Origin: Vallitalea sp.
Lineage (GTDB): Bacteria > Bacillota > Clostridia > Lachnospirales > Vallitaleaceae
DNA: 64,000 nt
NCBI GenBank assembly: GCA_025210515.1
Contig: JAOARM010000014.1
Coordinates: 1 to 64,000 of the forward strand
Direction: 5' to 3'
Positions 9,383 through 17,808 of this stretch are shown one piece after another. The translations under genes and the position numbers were made by a program. The stretch's first letter is position 1, and each line of letters starts with the position of its first letter. Under the pieces are notes generated by a model. It was not told the origin of the DNA and did no database searches. It worked only from the letters and a program-made list of their open reading frames with translations.

Positions 9383-9946
9383 ATGAAAAAATTACGATAC
9401 GTTATACTACCAGCACTTTTAATTGTACTTTCAATTAGTGTCTATGGTATGACAAAATCATATAATGAAGAGGAATTTGTACCTAGTTGGGGAATAACTG
9501 ATGAAACAGTAAAATTAAGAGAAGATAATAGTGGAGAAGTTATGCCAGAGTTAGTAACAAATCCAGAACCTTATTATAAAGCAAATACGCTAAACTCAAA
9601 AACTCTATCTATCTCTAAAACACCAGCATTATATGATATTAATGAGAAAATTGATATTTCAGAAATAGAAAAAAAAGGTGGAAAAGTACAAAGAACAGAA
9701 TTACTTTCTTATGGAGAATATTTACAAGAAAAGAACACTTGCAATATGGACACTTCTATATCCAAAGAACGACAAATATGGGTTGTTGAAATATACTATC
9801 CTAATGGTATTAAGATAAACGCTGACATGTTAATGCCAGGAACCAAACCCCAAAATTTGATTATCGAAAATGCAATAAGAACCACTATATATGATGCCGA
9901 AACTGGTGACTTTATCAGTATGGAAGAAAAGACTCTAAATAAATAG
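9383..9946 (+). CDS. exported or membrane-anchored protein of unknown function
   Basis: 187 residues with an N-terminal hydrophobic segment (residues about 4-22) that is either an uncleaved anchor or a signal peptide; there is no lipobox cysteine. The rest is charged and soluble, with no recognisable motif: an acidic N-terminal region (YNEEEFVPSWG), then KTPALYDINEKIDISEIEKK and a C-terminal beta-rich half ending TIYDAETGDFISMEEKTL. The start follows AAAGGGAGG. It sits directly after the other secreted protein and before a good terminator, so the pair may act together outside the cell. No function can be proposed. Confidence 0.7.
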   Translation: MKKLRYVILPALLIVLSISVYGMTKSYNEEEFVPSWGITDETVKLREDNSGEVMPELVTNPEPYYKANTLNSKTLSISKTPALYDINEKIDISEIEKKGGKVQRTELLSYGEYLQEKNTCNMDTSISKERQIWVVEIYYPNGIKINADMLMPGTKPQNLIIENAIRTTIYDAETGDFISMEEKTLNK

Positions 9947-9954
9947 ATGTATTC

Positions 9955-9996
9955 AAACCCAAGACAAAGATAATAACATCTCTGTCTTGGGTTTTC
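9955..9996 (+). terminator. rho-independent terminator after the secreted-protein pair
   Basis: Stem AACCCAAGACA / TGTCTTGGGTT followed by TT and a U-rich tail on the plus strand. Confidence 0.85.
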
Positions 9997-10040
9997 CTAT
10001 ATACTTCAACTTAGAATTCAATAACTTTCTATCAACTTTC

Positions 10041-10118
10041 CTATGTTTCACTTACTTGTATTGCATCTGGATGTGCTAGTGATATAGCTATCTTATTTGC
10101 TATTGCCCCATCTATTTA
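10041..10118 (-). pseudogene. possible C-terminal remnant of a lost gene
   Basis: On the minus strand a short frame reads DGAIANKIAISLAHPDAIQ, then VSET and a stop, preceded by an in-frame stop. It has protein-like composition but no start or ribosome-binding site. It lies beyond the leader-distal end of CRISPR array 1. It may be the tail of a gene removed by rearrangement, or chance. Confidence 0.25.
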
Positions 10119-10213
10119 GATAACTCTTTATTTTTTAAAGTCTTTATATCATCATTTGTCTTTATGGTAGCATATCATAATTTGAGATAATATTTAACAT
10201 GAATGGTATTAGA

Positions 10214-10703
10214 ATTTCAATACATCTTATGTTACTGTTCAACAATTTCAACAAGAGTAATGGAAATAGAAGCAGAAAAATTTCAATACATCTTATGTTA
10301 CTGTTCAACGAAATTAGTAATACGCTTGTTAATCTTTATAATGAATTTCAATACATCTTATGTTACTGTTCAACAACATCAGTAAATAAATTTACTCCTA
10401 ATCAAACGTTATTTCTATACATCTTATGTTACTGTTCAACATATCTCTTATGCCACGTTAGTCTCAACCGTTTCTAAATTTCAATACATCTTATGTTACT
10501 GTTCAACAGGTGCGGTGACTGGACTATAAAATCAGAAATGAATTTCAATACATCTTATGTTACTGTTCAACATTTGTATTATAAGTTGTTATTTTATTTA
10601 GTCCAAAATTTCAATACATCTTATGTTACTGTTCAACTAAAATCATTACTTCTATAATACTTGTTATTGCCAAATTTCAATACATCTTATGTTACTGTTC
10701 AAC
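10214..10703 (-). CRISPR. CRISPR array 1: 8 repeats, 7 spacers
   Basis: Eight 30-bp repeats start at 10214, 10280, 10345, 10411, 10478, 10542, 10608 and 10674, with spacers of 34-37 bp. In the sense (minus) direction the repeat starts GTTGAACAGT and ends GTATTGAAAT. The terminal eight bases ATTGAAAT fit the usual crRNA 5' handle of type I-B and III systems, which sets the strand. The copy at 10411 has one substitution (CTATAC for CAATAC). The leader is on the high-coordinate side. The repeat is the same as in array 2, so the Cas6 encoded between them should process both. Confidence 0.97.
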
Positions 10704-10890
10704 CATTATAAAATCAACAATCTCTTTTTATATTATACTTTACAAATCCCATTATTACAACATTTGTTAGATTTTTTTCCAGCTAATATTGGTAGTTTAT
10801 TAAATTCCATAATAAATTGCTTTAAGCTATATAATATAAGGCGTTCAACAATTGTCTCAATTTTCTTACCTGGAAAAATCAATCTTATTA
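10704..10890 (-). promoter_or_regulatory. CRISPR array 1 leader with promoter
   Basis: Sequence next to repeat 10674 is homologous over about 180 bp to that beside array 2. On the minus strand TTGTAA (10760-10755), a 17-bp spacer and TATAAT (10737-10732) form a promoter that fires into the array. The leader begins right after the stop of the last cas-operon gene, so the array could also be reached by read-through. Confidence 0.75.
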
Positions 10891-10899
10891 CATAATATA

Positions 10900-11700
10900 T
10901 TATGGTAGATTTTGCAAAATGTTCTCTTGATATTTAAGAGAGTTCATCATATTCTGATATAGTTGTATTTTGGAATTAGCACAATTTATTTTCTCCGTTA
11001 ATGCCATTACCTCATTACTTATTCTTATTCCATTATTAATATAACATACATATACTAAACTAGAATTTATTATAGTATCTTCTATACATTCTTTAATAAA
11101 CTGCTCAGATACACAATTAAATAATATTAAATCATATTCACTATAGATACTTTTATCAATATCTTTAGTAGAATAATAGTCTTTATTTGTAAATACGTTC
11201 ATTATAGGGCTAATACTTGACATACTTTCTAAATCCTCGGAAACAACTAGTATCTTCTTTTCATTCATTAATTTAGTCTCAATCTGCTGTCCTTGGACTA
11301 ATTTGATTAATTCATCTTTTCCAAGTTTAATATGTTTTTCTAATGACTCCTCAATCTTATTATCTACTCGTTTTTTCATTTCTTTGAATAGCTTTAAAAT
11401 CGAAGTAATTCCTAATAATACAGAAATAATTATTATGCAAGCTAATGTTTTATCTACATCTTTTTTCTTAGCTTCTAAAACTATTATTTCATCTGACCAT
11501 TGTTTTTTTAGGTCTAAAAAACTCTTATACAATTCATTATAAGATTTATCAATTTTATTATCGTATTTTAGAATATTTACCTCTAATTCATCTAGCTTTT
11601 CTTGGAATTTACTATTTGTTATATTCTCTTGTGCATTAACATATGTACATGGTATTAATACTAACAATATTAATGTTAGATATAATTGTTTTAGCTTCAT
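10900..11700 (-). CDS. putative type III CRISPR membrane effector: signal/TM, coiled coil, TM, cytoplasmic Rossmann-like domain
   Basis: 266 residues. Residues 1-23 are a signal peptide or first membrane segment (ending YVNA). Residues 25-84 are a charged helical, probably extracytoplasmic, segment. A membrane helix spans about 85-105 (TLACIIIISVLLGITSILKLF region). Residues 106-145 form an amphipathic linker. Residues 147-245 look like a Rossmann-type alpha/beta domain, with strands KKILVVSED, YDLILFN and SLVYVCY. A C-terminal motif reads ANSKIQLYQNMMNSLKYQEN. The ATG lies 3 nt after the csm5 stop, so it is the last gene of the cas operon. No Csm6 or other recognisable CARF nuclease is present. 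By position, and by analogy with membrane effectors such as Csx23, Cam1 and CorA, I infer activation by Cas10-made nucleotides. The domain family is not certain; a NARF-like nucleotide sensor is possible. Confidence 0.6.
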   Translation of the reverse strand: MKLKQLYLTLILLVLIPCTYVNAQENITNSKFQEKLDELEVNILKYDNKIDKSYNELYKSFLDLKKQWSDEIIVLEAKKKDVDKTLACIIIISVLLGITSILKLFKEMKKRVDNKIEESLEKHIKLGKDELIKLVQGQQIETKLMNEKKILVVSEDLESMSSISPIMNVFTNKDYYSTKDIDKSIYSEYDLILFNCVSEQFIKECIEDTIINSSLVYVCYINNGIRISNEVMALTEKINCANSKIQLYQNMMNSLKYQENILQNLP

Positions 11701-11703
11701 TTT

Positions 11704-12747
11704 CTAATCTATCCTTTCTAGCTTCACCCAACCAAATACATCTATAATATTATCATTCTCATCAACAATAAAATTTCTAGTTATAGATTGTATATTATCT
11801 TTTTCATAAACTATATGATTTCTCTTCGTTTTATAACTGCCTATTCTTAATACGCAAGACTTATTATTGTTTCTTGATTTATTAATATGTTCTATTAATT
11901 TATTATATCTATCTTTTACATTATTCAAATCCTTCGTATAACTTAATTCCTGTATTTCATCTTCTATATAACTGTAATAAAAGTTATTAATTATTTTGAA
12001 TAAGTCGACAGTACTTACTACATTAGCGTCAATATGGTTTCGTAAAATATCATATCTGTTATCTAAATTTTTATAGAAACTAATTGTTGTGCTTAATTGA
12101 CATCCTACATCTATACATTGAGAATAAATATGATTTTGCTCTCTATCTTCGTCAGATTTTTTCATGTTATATAACAAACTATTTGTATATGACACGTTAT
12201 CTAACTTTTCAATGTATGCATCCTTAAGTCCTATGTTATAACTAAATATATTCATTATATTATTATGATTATCAAGCTTATTTATTAGTTCTAATTCTTT
12301 TTTTTCAGTAAGTCTATTTTTTTTCTTGCATCCTTGTATTTGATTATGTATATCATACATCATTGTAGTTCTTATTGCACCTTTTATTGAACTACCTGGA
12401 ATATATAATTGGTCTTTTGTTTTAATATGCATTTGTATTTCTGATTGTTTATTGCTATATATAAATTCACTTTCAGTTATTTCACAATCAGTATAATCTA
12501 TATTATTTTCATATATAAGCTTTGATAAAGTATATTTATTACTGTTATTACTTTTTGTTTTTTTTATTCTCTGTAGATATTTTTCCATTACATGAGGTTC
12601 AATTTTTTCAAATAATTTTTGGCTATCCAAAATCACAATTCTACCATTGTTAATAATAAAATCTGTATATGGAGATAGCACATCTCCATTACCTATATGT
12701 ACAGGTGATAATACAGTTATTTTAATTCTTTCCTGTTTATTTACCAC
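11704..12747 (-). CDS. csm5: type III-A CRISPR RAMP protein Csm5
   Basis: Caps the 3' end of the crRNA in the Csm complex and is needed for crRNA maturation. Family features are ITVLSPVHIGNGDVLSPYTDF at the N-terminus (first RAMP strand and loop), LYIPGSSIKGAIRTTMMYD around residue 120, and CVLRIGSYKTKR near the C-terminus. The length is 347 residues from GTG 12747, which lies 8 nt after AGGAGG (12761-12756); ATG 12753 and GTG 12756 overlap or crowd that site. The start overlaps the csm4 3' end by 11 bp. The gene is AT-rich like its neighbours. Confidence 0.92.
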   Translation of the reverse strand: MVNKQERIKITVLSPVHIGNGDVLSPYTDFIINNGRIVILDSQKLFEKIEPHVMEKYLQRIKKTKSNNSNKYTLSKLIYENNIDYTDCEITESEFIYSNKQSEIQMHIKTKDQLYIPGSSIKGAIRTTMMYDIHNQIQGCKKKNRLTEKKELELINKLDNHNNIMNIFSYNIGLKDAYIEKLDNVSYTNSLLYNMKKSDEDREQNHIYSQCIDVGCQLSTTISFYKNLDNRYDILRNHIDANVVSTVDLFKIINNFYYSYIEDEIQELSYTKDLNNVKDRYNKLIEHINKSRNNNKSCVLRIGSYKTKRNHIVYEKDNIQSITRNFIVDENDNIIDVFGWVKLERID

Positions 12748-13813
12748 TGTCATCACCTCCTAATGGTAGTAATAAAGCTTTTCCGTACCTATATATTTTG
12801 TGCTTAATTTCTTTATAATCTTTAATTATAGGAGTTACATCTGCAATTTTACCTTGTACTATATTGTTGAATATAGCTCCTTCTTGAATGACATATATAG
12901 GTTTTTTAGTATCATTATTCCAAGATGAATATGCATACCCATTTCTTATTTCCATACTATAGCTTTCAATATTACTTAGCTCATTTTTATTTGGAATAAC
13001 AACCGATAAATTAGTGTAATACTTACTGTTACTATTAAACATATTCCTATGAGCAAATTCATTTATTACTATATCTTTTACTCTACCATTACCAGTTGAT
13101 TTCTTACCACCTATTGCATCATATTTAATTAGCTCTATTGCTTCTTGTATGCTTTGTGTTATTTCTCCTTGTAATATAAAATACATAAATGGCTGATAAC
13201 TATAATTAATAGTTTCTGTGTAATTTACTTCTAAATAATTATTAAAATATATATCTGACATTCCAGTTGTTCTATCTATAATATTATGGTCTTTTATAGA
13301 TTTATTAAATAGCTTTATATTATTCACTTCTTCTAGCTCATCTTTTAATACTAGAAATTTATCTTGTATTATTGCAAACTCTTTCATATTAAAATCATGA
13401 CACTTACCACTAACTACAACATCATCTTCTTGTATAGTAAATTTTAGTTTCTTAATAGCTTCTACTGATATATACTTAATATGCGACATTATCTTAGCTT
13501 CTAATATATTTTCATTGCTTATATATGCTTTGGGGAAAGGGAAAAAATATATATCTTTTACTGTTTTATTTCTCTGTTTATCTATTACAGTTATTCCCCA
13601 TAATAGTGAAGATATCTTCACGTTATTTTCATTAAAACTATTAATCACTTCTTCAATCTCTGATAAACTATATCCTATTTTATCTAAATTACTAATTAGA
13701 TTAGAAAATAATCTATCAGAAGTATAATGATTATCAATAGTTCTTCTATGATTACCGAAAATAAACTTATCGTTATTATTTAATAATAATTGTATACATT
13801 TCATATTAATCAC
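12737..13813 (-). CDS. csm4: type III-A CRISPR RAMP protein Csm4
   Basis: RAMP subunit that contacts Csm1 and the 5' handle of the crRNA. A Csm4-type N-terminal half (TSDRLFSNLISNL) is followed in mid-protein by the glycine-rich loop IGGKKSTGNGRVKD and at the C-terminus by YRYGKALLLPLGGD. The length is 358 residues from GTG 13813, which is 6 nt after the AGGAG embedded in the csm3 3' end; ATG 13804 is the alternative start. It is translationally coupled to csm3 upstream and overlaps csm5 downstream. Assignment rests on order in the operon plus the C-terminal motif. Confidence 0.88.
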   Translation of the reverse strand: MINMKCIQLLLNNNDKFIFGNHRRTIDNHYTSDRLFSNLISNLDKIGYSLSEIEEVINSFNENNVKISSLLWGITVIDKQRNKTVKDIYFFPFPKAYISNENILEAKIMSHIKYISVEAIKKLKFTIQEDDVVVSGKCHDFNMKEFAIIQDKFLVLKDELEEVNNIKLFNKSIKDHNIIDRTTGMSDIYFNNYLEVNYTETINYSYQPFMYFILQGEITQSIQEAIELIKYDAIGGKKSTGNGRVKDIVINEFAHRNMFNSNSKYYTNLSVVIPNKNELSNIESYSMEIRNGYAYSSWNNDTKKPIYVIQEGAIFNNIVQGKIADVTPIIKDYKEIKHKIYRYGKALLLPLGGDDSGK

Positions 13814-13815
13814 CA

Positions 13816-14541
13816 CTAGCTCCTATACAATTTATTAGTTAAGTCTTTAAAAAATATATTTATATCTTGTTTCCCTTTGTCCTCATTACTTGTATTTTGT
13901 ACATTATCTGCTTCCTGTGTATTCTTTTGTTTAAAATCAATTATATTATGTTTCATATCTCTAAACTTAATTTGTCCATATCCTCTAGTTCCATTACCAC
14001 CTAAATAATCATATTCTAATAATTTCATTCCATCTCTAAGTAACTCTAATAATTCTATCTCCTCTTCTTTACCCTTATCATCAATATAATAGCTATTAAA
14101 TATAAATTCAAAAGAAAACTCAGTTCCTTTTACTACTCTTTCAATAGTTCTTGGGTGTTCTGCTGTTCCATTTTTTCTATTAATAACATTTTCTGTTTTT
14201 AATTCTGTGTACTCAATATTATCCGATTTATTTTCTTTTATATTAGCATCTCTAACTATTAAATGACTTCTTTTAATATCTTTATCTTCATTATTTGCAC
14301 CAGTACCAAATAATTTTCCAATTGGTTCTGTATAATCTCTAACTATATCTCTTTTACCTGCATCTATCTCAAGTAAACATCTCATTTTACCTTTTAGTGA
14401 TGAGCCTGGTATATATGGTTTTCCTTGTTTATCTTTTATTACTCCATTTTCTAATCCACCTATTCTAACTTCTGCTTCATTAGAACCTATATGTAACCCT
14501 GTAATTACTTCTATCACACCTGATATAATAACTTTCTTCAT
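13816..14541 (-). CDS. csm3: type III-A CRISPR RAMP protein Csm3 (backbone subunit) with Glu at the catalytic Asp position
   Basis: Backbone subunit that polymerises along the crRNA and normally cuts target RNA every six nucleotides with a conserved aspartate (D33 in Streptococcus thermophilus). Diagnostic blocks are TGLHIGSNEAEVRIGGLENG (residues 14-33), YIPGSSLKGKMRCLLE, IGKLFG, and the C-terminal GGNGTRGYGQIKF. In the alignment GLHIG-x10-G-(I/L)-D the Asp is E31 here, and the codon is GAA. The length is 241 residues, with a charged low-complexity C-terminal tail from about residue 205. The start follows AGGAGTGGTTAAAT. Csm3 is expected in several copies per complex. Confidence 0.95.
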   Translation of the reverse strand: MKKVIISGVIEVITGLHIGSNEAEVRIGGLENGVIKDKQGKPYIPGSSLKGKMRCLLEIDAGKRDIVRDYTEPIGKLFGTGANNEDKDIKRSHLIVRDANIKENKSDNIEYTELKTENVINRKNGTAEHPRTIERVVKGTEFSFEFIFNSYYIDDKGKEEEIELLELLRDGMKLLEYDYLGGNGTRGYGQIKFRDMKHNIIDFKQKNTQEADNVQNTSNEDKGKQDINIFFKDLTNKLYRS

Positions 14542-14562
14542 ATTTAACCACTCCTATAAGTA

Positions 14563-15189
14563 TTATTGATTCTCTTTAGGTACATAATATTTGTAATATG
14601 CGATTAGCATTTCTATAAAATCTATTATATTTTCCTTCAGTTGATTAGACTCATCATTGACAGTCTTTTTAATTAACTCTTCAATCATCTCTATAAATTG
14701 AATATAAAAATCTTTATTGCTATTTCTGCCTATTTGATACGCTAGAAAAGGGCTCATTTTAATTAATTTTTCTGTGCTATTTACTCTATCATATATTTTT
14801 CTTATAATACTTGCTGAAACTTCTTCTTTAATAAATAAAACATATTTTTTTATATCATTACAAAAATCTTGATATTCTTTATCGCTTAGTTCCTTTAATT
14901 TGATTACATTTCTTTTCAAATTATCAATGACAATGTTATATTGTTCTTCACTTCCTAATACATACTTACATCTCCAATTTTTTAAGTTTTTATTATAATA
15001 ATACTTATGTGAATCTGAATTATAAAAAAGTTTATTATAATTATCCTTTATTGGCTCTAGTTCATCAATAAATAATATATCTATTTTTATATATTCTTTT
15101 GATTTTTTATCATAATAATCTTTATGCACATAATAATAATAATTTATATTACATTTATATTTATGACTAAGTTTTTTAAAGTTACTCAT
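14563..15189 (-). CDS. csm2: type III-A CRISPR small subunit Csm2, with long N-terminal extension
   Basis: Helical small subunit lining the target-RNA channel. Residues 95-208 match Csm2: helix KEYQDFCNDIKKYVLFIKE, the ASIIRKIYDRVN block, SPFLAYQIGR, and the C-terminal FIEMLIAYYKYY. About 94 residues precede this core, rich in Tyr and Lys (NYYYYVHKDYYDKKSKEYIK), where typical Csm2 proteins (about 120-145 residues) have almost nothing. The start is ATG 15189, 8 nt after AGAGGG. The gene sits between csm1 and csm3 with gaps of 12 and 21 bp. The small-subunit identity is from the core pattern and position; the extension is unexplained. Confidence 0.85.
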   Translation of the reverse strand: MSNFKKLSHKYKCNINYYYYVHKDYYDKKSKEYIKIDILFIDELEPIKDNYNKLFYNSDSHKYYYNKNLKNWRCKYVLGSEEQYNIVIDNLKRNVIKLKELSDKEYQDFCNDIKKYVLFIKEEVSASIIRKIYDRVNSTEKLIKMSPFLAYQIGRNSNKDFYIQFIEMIEELIKKTVNDESNQLKENIIDFIEMLIAYYKYYVPKENQ

Positions 15190-15201
15190 AATTACCACCC
15201 T

Positions 15202-17808
15202 CTACTTATTCTCTTTTTGTCTTCTAGTTTCTATTTCAGCCATCTTAACAGCTATATTTAACACTTGCTTATTATATATATTAATTAATTCGTTACCATC
15301 TATTAGATTATATTTCTTATTAAACAGTATTTTCTCATATATTTTTATAACCTTGTCAGAACATTCTTGATTAACGTTTCTTAGGTAATAATATAATTTC
15401 CATATCTTTTTAGTACCTTTAGTTATCTCATCATTAACTAGAAAAAGTTTTTGTAGATTATTCCTGCTAAGGTTTGAATAATTTATTGATTTTACTAGGT
15501 ATTTTTTCAAATCAATTATTACTTTTAATTCATCCCATGTTAATGGTTGTCCCATGATACATATTTTGTTTTTAGTTGGTTTTACTTCATCATCTCTAAT
15601 ATAGTTTTTTATAAAATCCATTTCATCATTTAAAGCTGGCATTACTCTAGCTATTGGATATTTGGGATTATATATTTTGACTGCCCCACTAATTGTTATA
15701 TCAGTATTGTTACATGTATATTTTCTAAATTCGTCATTCACCAAGCTAATAAAATCTAATACTATATTCCAAGACCCAATTAATAATGTATCGTCTCCTC
15801 CACTATATAGAATATATATTTTATTTTTATATAATTTCTTCTTATATTTCTTATTATCTTCTTCAACTTCATATTCTTTGTCTACTAAATACTGTATATA
15901 ACATTCAAAAAATATATTTATCATTCTACTTAGAGTAGTCACACGAGATATTGTTTTATTTTCTATTTCTTTATCATCCACTTTAACTTTCTTAAATCCA
16001 TCTCTAAATAATTGACCTAAGTTATCTACATCAATCTTGACATAAGCTAACTTATCGTCACCTATTAATACATCACTTCCTTTTACTGATTTATAACCTA
16101 ATTTAGCTAAGTCGTCAAAAGAAGCGGTATTTTCATTAGTTATAGATTTAGTAGGTAATTTGTAAGTACGAAAAGTGAACTTGTCAGCATTAATCAGCTT
16201 ATTATCTCTGTCTGATATGTCAAAATCATTAATTTTATATATAATAGAATTATGATTTTTTTTATAATTATTTATATCAGTCATAAAAATAAGATTAGTG
16301 TTAAATTCGTTGAATATAGTATTTAGCCCACTACTTCCTTCTTTATTTTCTTTGTCACTATATTCATAGACTATATAGTTACTTTTAGTGATAGTCTTAA
16401 TAATATCGCTAAGCATTTTATCATTATTACATATTTCATTAATAATATTATGTTTATTAATATATTCGCTATTTGGATTAAAGAAATATTCGTATATATC
16501 TATATTTCCATCACAAAGCCATTTCTTAGATTTTTTTCTCTGGGTTTTATCAGATAGAATTTTCCATTGTTTATTAAAGTTCATGAAATCTGAAAAAGTA
16601 AGCTCTAAATAATCTATAGCACAATATAATTCTCCTTTATGTAATCCTAATAATTTAGTGGCTATATCTTCAATCAATTTATTTACTTCATCTTTCATGC
16701 AGTAAGGAGCTAATATATAGAAATTACCACCACTACTAAATAATAAATTCTCTTGTTCAAGTTTTAGCTCTCTTATTATATAATTAGCTATAACATCCAT
16801 TATCAATGATATATAGCTTGACCTTAATTTAACTTTTTTTGCACTATTTTTTACATCTTTATCGTTCTTTTTATCTTTTATATCAAATATGAATTCTTGA
16901 ATTCCCGATAAATCACCGTTTATGAATATAAATTGTTTCTCTTGAGTGTTATTTATTAGTTTATGTACTGTGTTATTAAACTTTGCACCACGTTTTTCAA
17001 TATCCTCAAATGATAATTGTGATGCTTGAAATTGTTCATATAGACATACTGCTATTGCAGCTGTTGTTTTAGTGTGATCATATAGGCTAATATCTGGAAC
17101 ACTTTTAAAATATGCTGATGGTGCGGTTGTAAAATATCTTTCCATTAATGTAGATAATTGTTGTTCTTTATTAATCTTCTTATAATTTTCTACAAAATCT
17201 CCAAATTGCTTCTTATAAAATGGATAGAAATAAAGCTTTTCTTTCTTATTATATTTAAAGTATTTATGCTCTTTAGTTACTTCTGGAAAAATACTATTAT
17301 TGACTAAATCCATTCTTTTTATATAATAATATTTATCGTCTCTTTGATTAGCTTTATTATCTATTCTAATATTTGAAAATATTGATTTTTGTGGTTTATT
17401 TTGCAGTGTTTCTTCGTAATCCCTTTCTGAAGCTGATAACCAATCAGATAACATTAATAATAATAATTCATTTGATAATTTATTATTAAATTCAATTTGA
17501 TACTTCTCTAATATATTGTTATCTCGATGACTATGATGATTAAGTACTAACTTAATAATACTATCTTTATCTAAGTTTTTAAAAACATTTCCTGTTGTAT
17601 TGTCTAAAAATTTATCTGTAAAGGTGGCTGAATAACTAGCATGAGCTTTATTGCCTGAGTATTTTATTAACTCTTCAGAGGAAATATGTAATTCTTTATA
17701 TTCATTTAATACTCCTCTTCTAATATATTTACCTATATCATGAAAAAGTGCTGAATAATATAAGTCTTTTCTACTTATTTCTAATTCTTTATTCTGAGTA
17801 GTATTCAC
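15202..17808 (-). CDS. csm1: type III-A CRISPR large subunit Csm1/Cas10 (HD nuclease and GGDD cyclase)
   Basis: Signature protein of type III systems: the HD domain cuts ssDNA and the Palm domain makes cyclic oligoadenylates when target RNA binds. 868 residues from GTG 17808 (8 nt after AGGGGG). The HD motif ALFHDIGKYIRR is at about residues 20-31, with NHHSHRD following. Palm 1 begins near FINGDLSGIQEFIFDI. Palm 2 has the catalytic LYSGGDDTLLIG, with GGDD at about residues 670-673. Both active sites look intact, so DNase and cyclase activity are expected. The 5' end overlaps cas6 by 20 bp and csm2 follows after 12 bp. GTG 17817 is a second possible start. Confidence 0.96.
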   Translation of the reverse strand: MNTTQNKELEISRKDLYYSALFHDIGKYIRRGVLNEYKELHISSEELIKYSGNKAHASYSATFTDKFLDNTTGNVFKNLDKDSIIKLVLNHHSHRDNNILEKYQIEFNNKLSNELLLLMLSDWLSASERDYEETLQNKPQKSIFSNIRIDNKANQRDDKYYYIKRMDLVNNSIFPEVTKEHKYFKYNKKEKLYFYPFYKKQFGDFVENYKKINKEQQLSTLMERYFTTAPSAYFKSVPDISLYDHTKTTAAIAVCLYEQFQASQLSFEDIEKRGAKFNNTVHKLINNTQEKQFIFINGDLSGIQEFIFDIKDKKNDKDVKNSAKKVKLRSSYISLIMDVIANYIIRELKLEQENLLFSSGGNFYILAPYCMKDEVNKLIEDIATKLLGLHKGELYCAIDYLELTFSDFMNFNKQWKILSDKTQRKKSKKWLCDGNIDIYEYFFNPNSEYINKHNIINEICNNDKMLSDIIKTITKSNYIVYEYSDKENKEGSSGLNTIFNEFNTNLIFMTDINNYKKNHNSIIYKINDFDISDRDNKLINADKFTFRTYKLPTKSITNENTASFDDLAKLGYKSVKGSDVLIGDDKLAYVKIDVDNLGQLFRDGFKKVKVDDKEIENKTISRVTTLSRMINIFFECYIQYLVDKEYEVEEDNKKYKKKLYKNKIYILYSGGDDTLLIGSWNIVLDFISLVNDEFRKYTCNNTDITISGAVKIYNPKYPIARVMPALNDEMDFIKNYIRDDEVKPTKNKICIMGQPLTWDELKVIIDLKKYLVKSINYSNLSRNNLQKLFLVNDEITKGTKKIWKLYYYLRNVNQECSDKVIKIYEKILFNKKYNLIDGNELINIYNKQVLNIAVKMAEIETRRQKENK

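Noticed and set aside
10199..10477. Open frames across CRISPR array 1 with repeated peptide motifs
   Set aside because: They are translations of the CRISPR repeat, with no ribosome-binding site; the same is true of frames at 18774-19315 in array 2.
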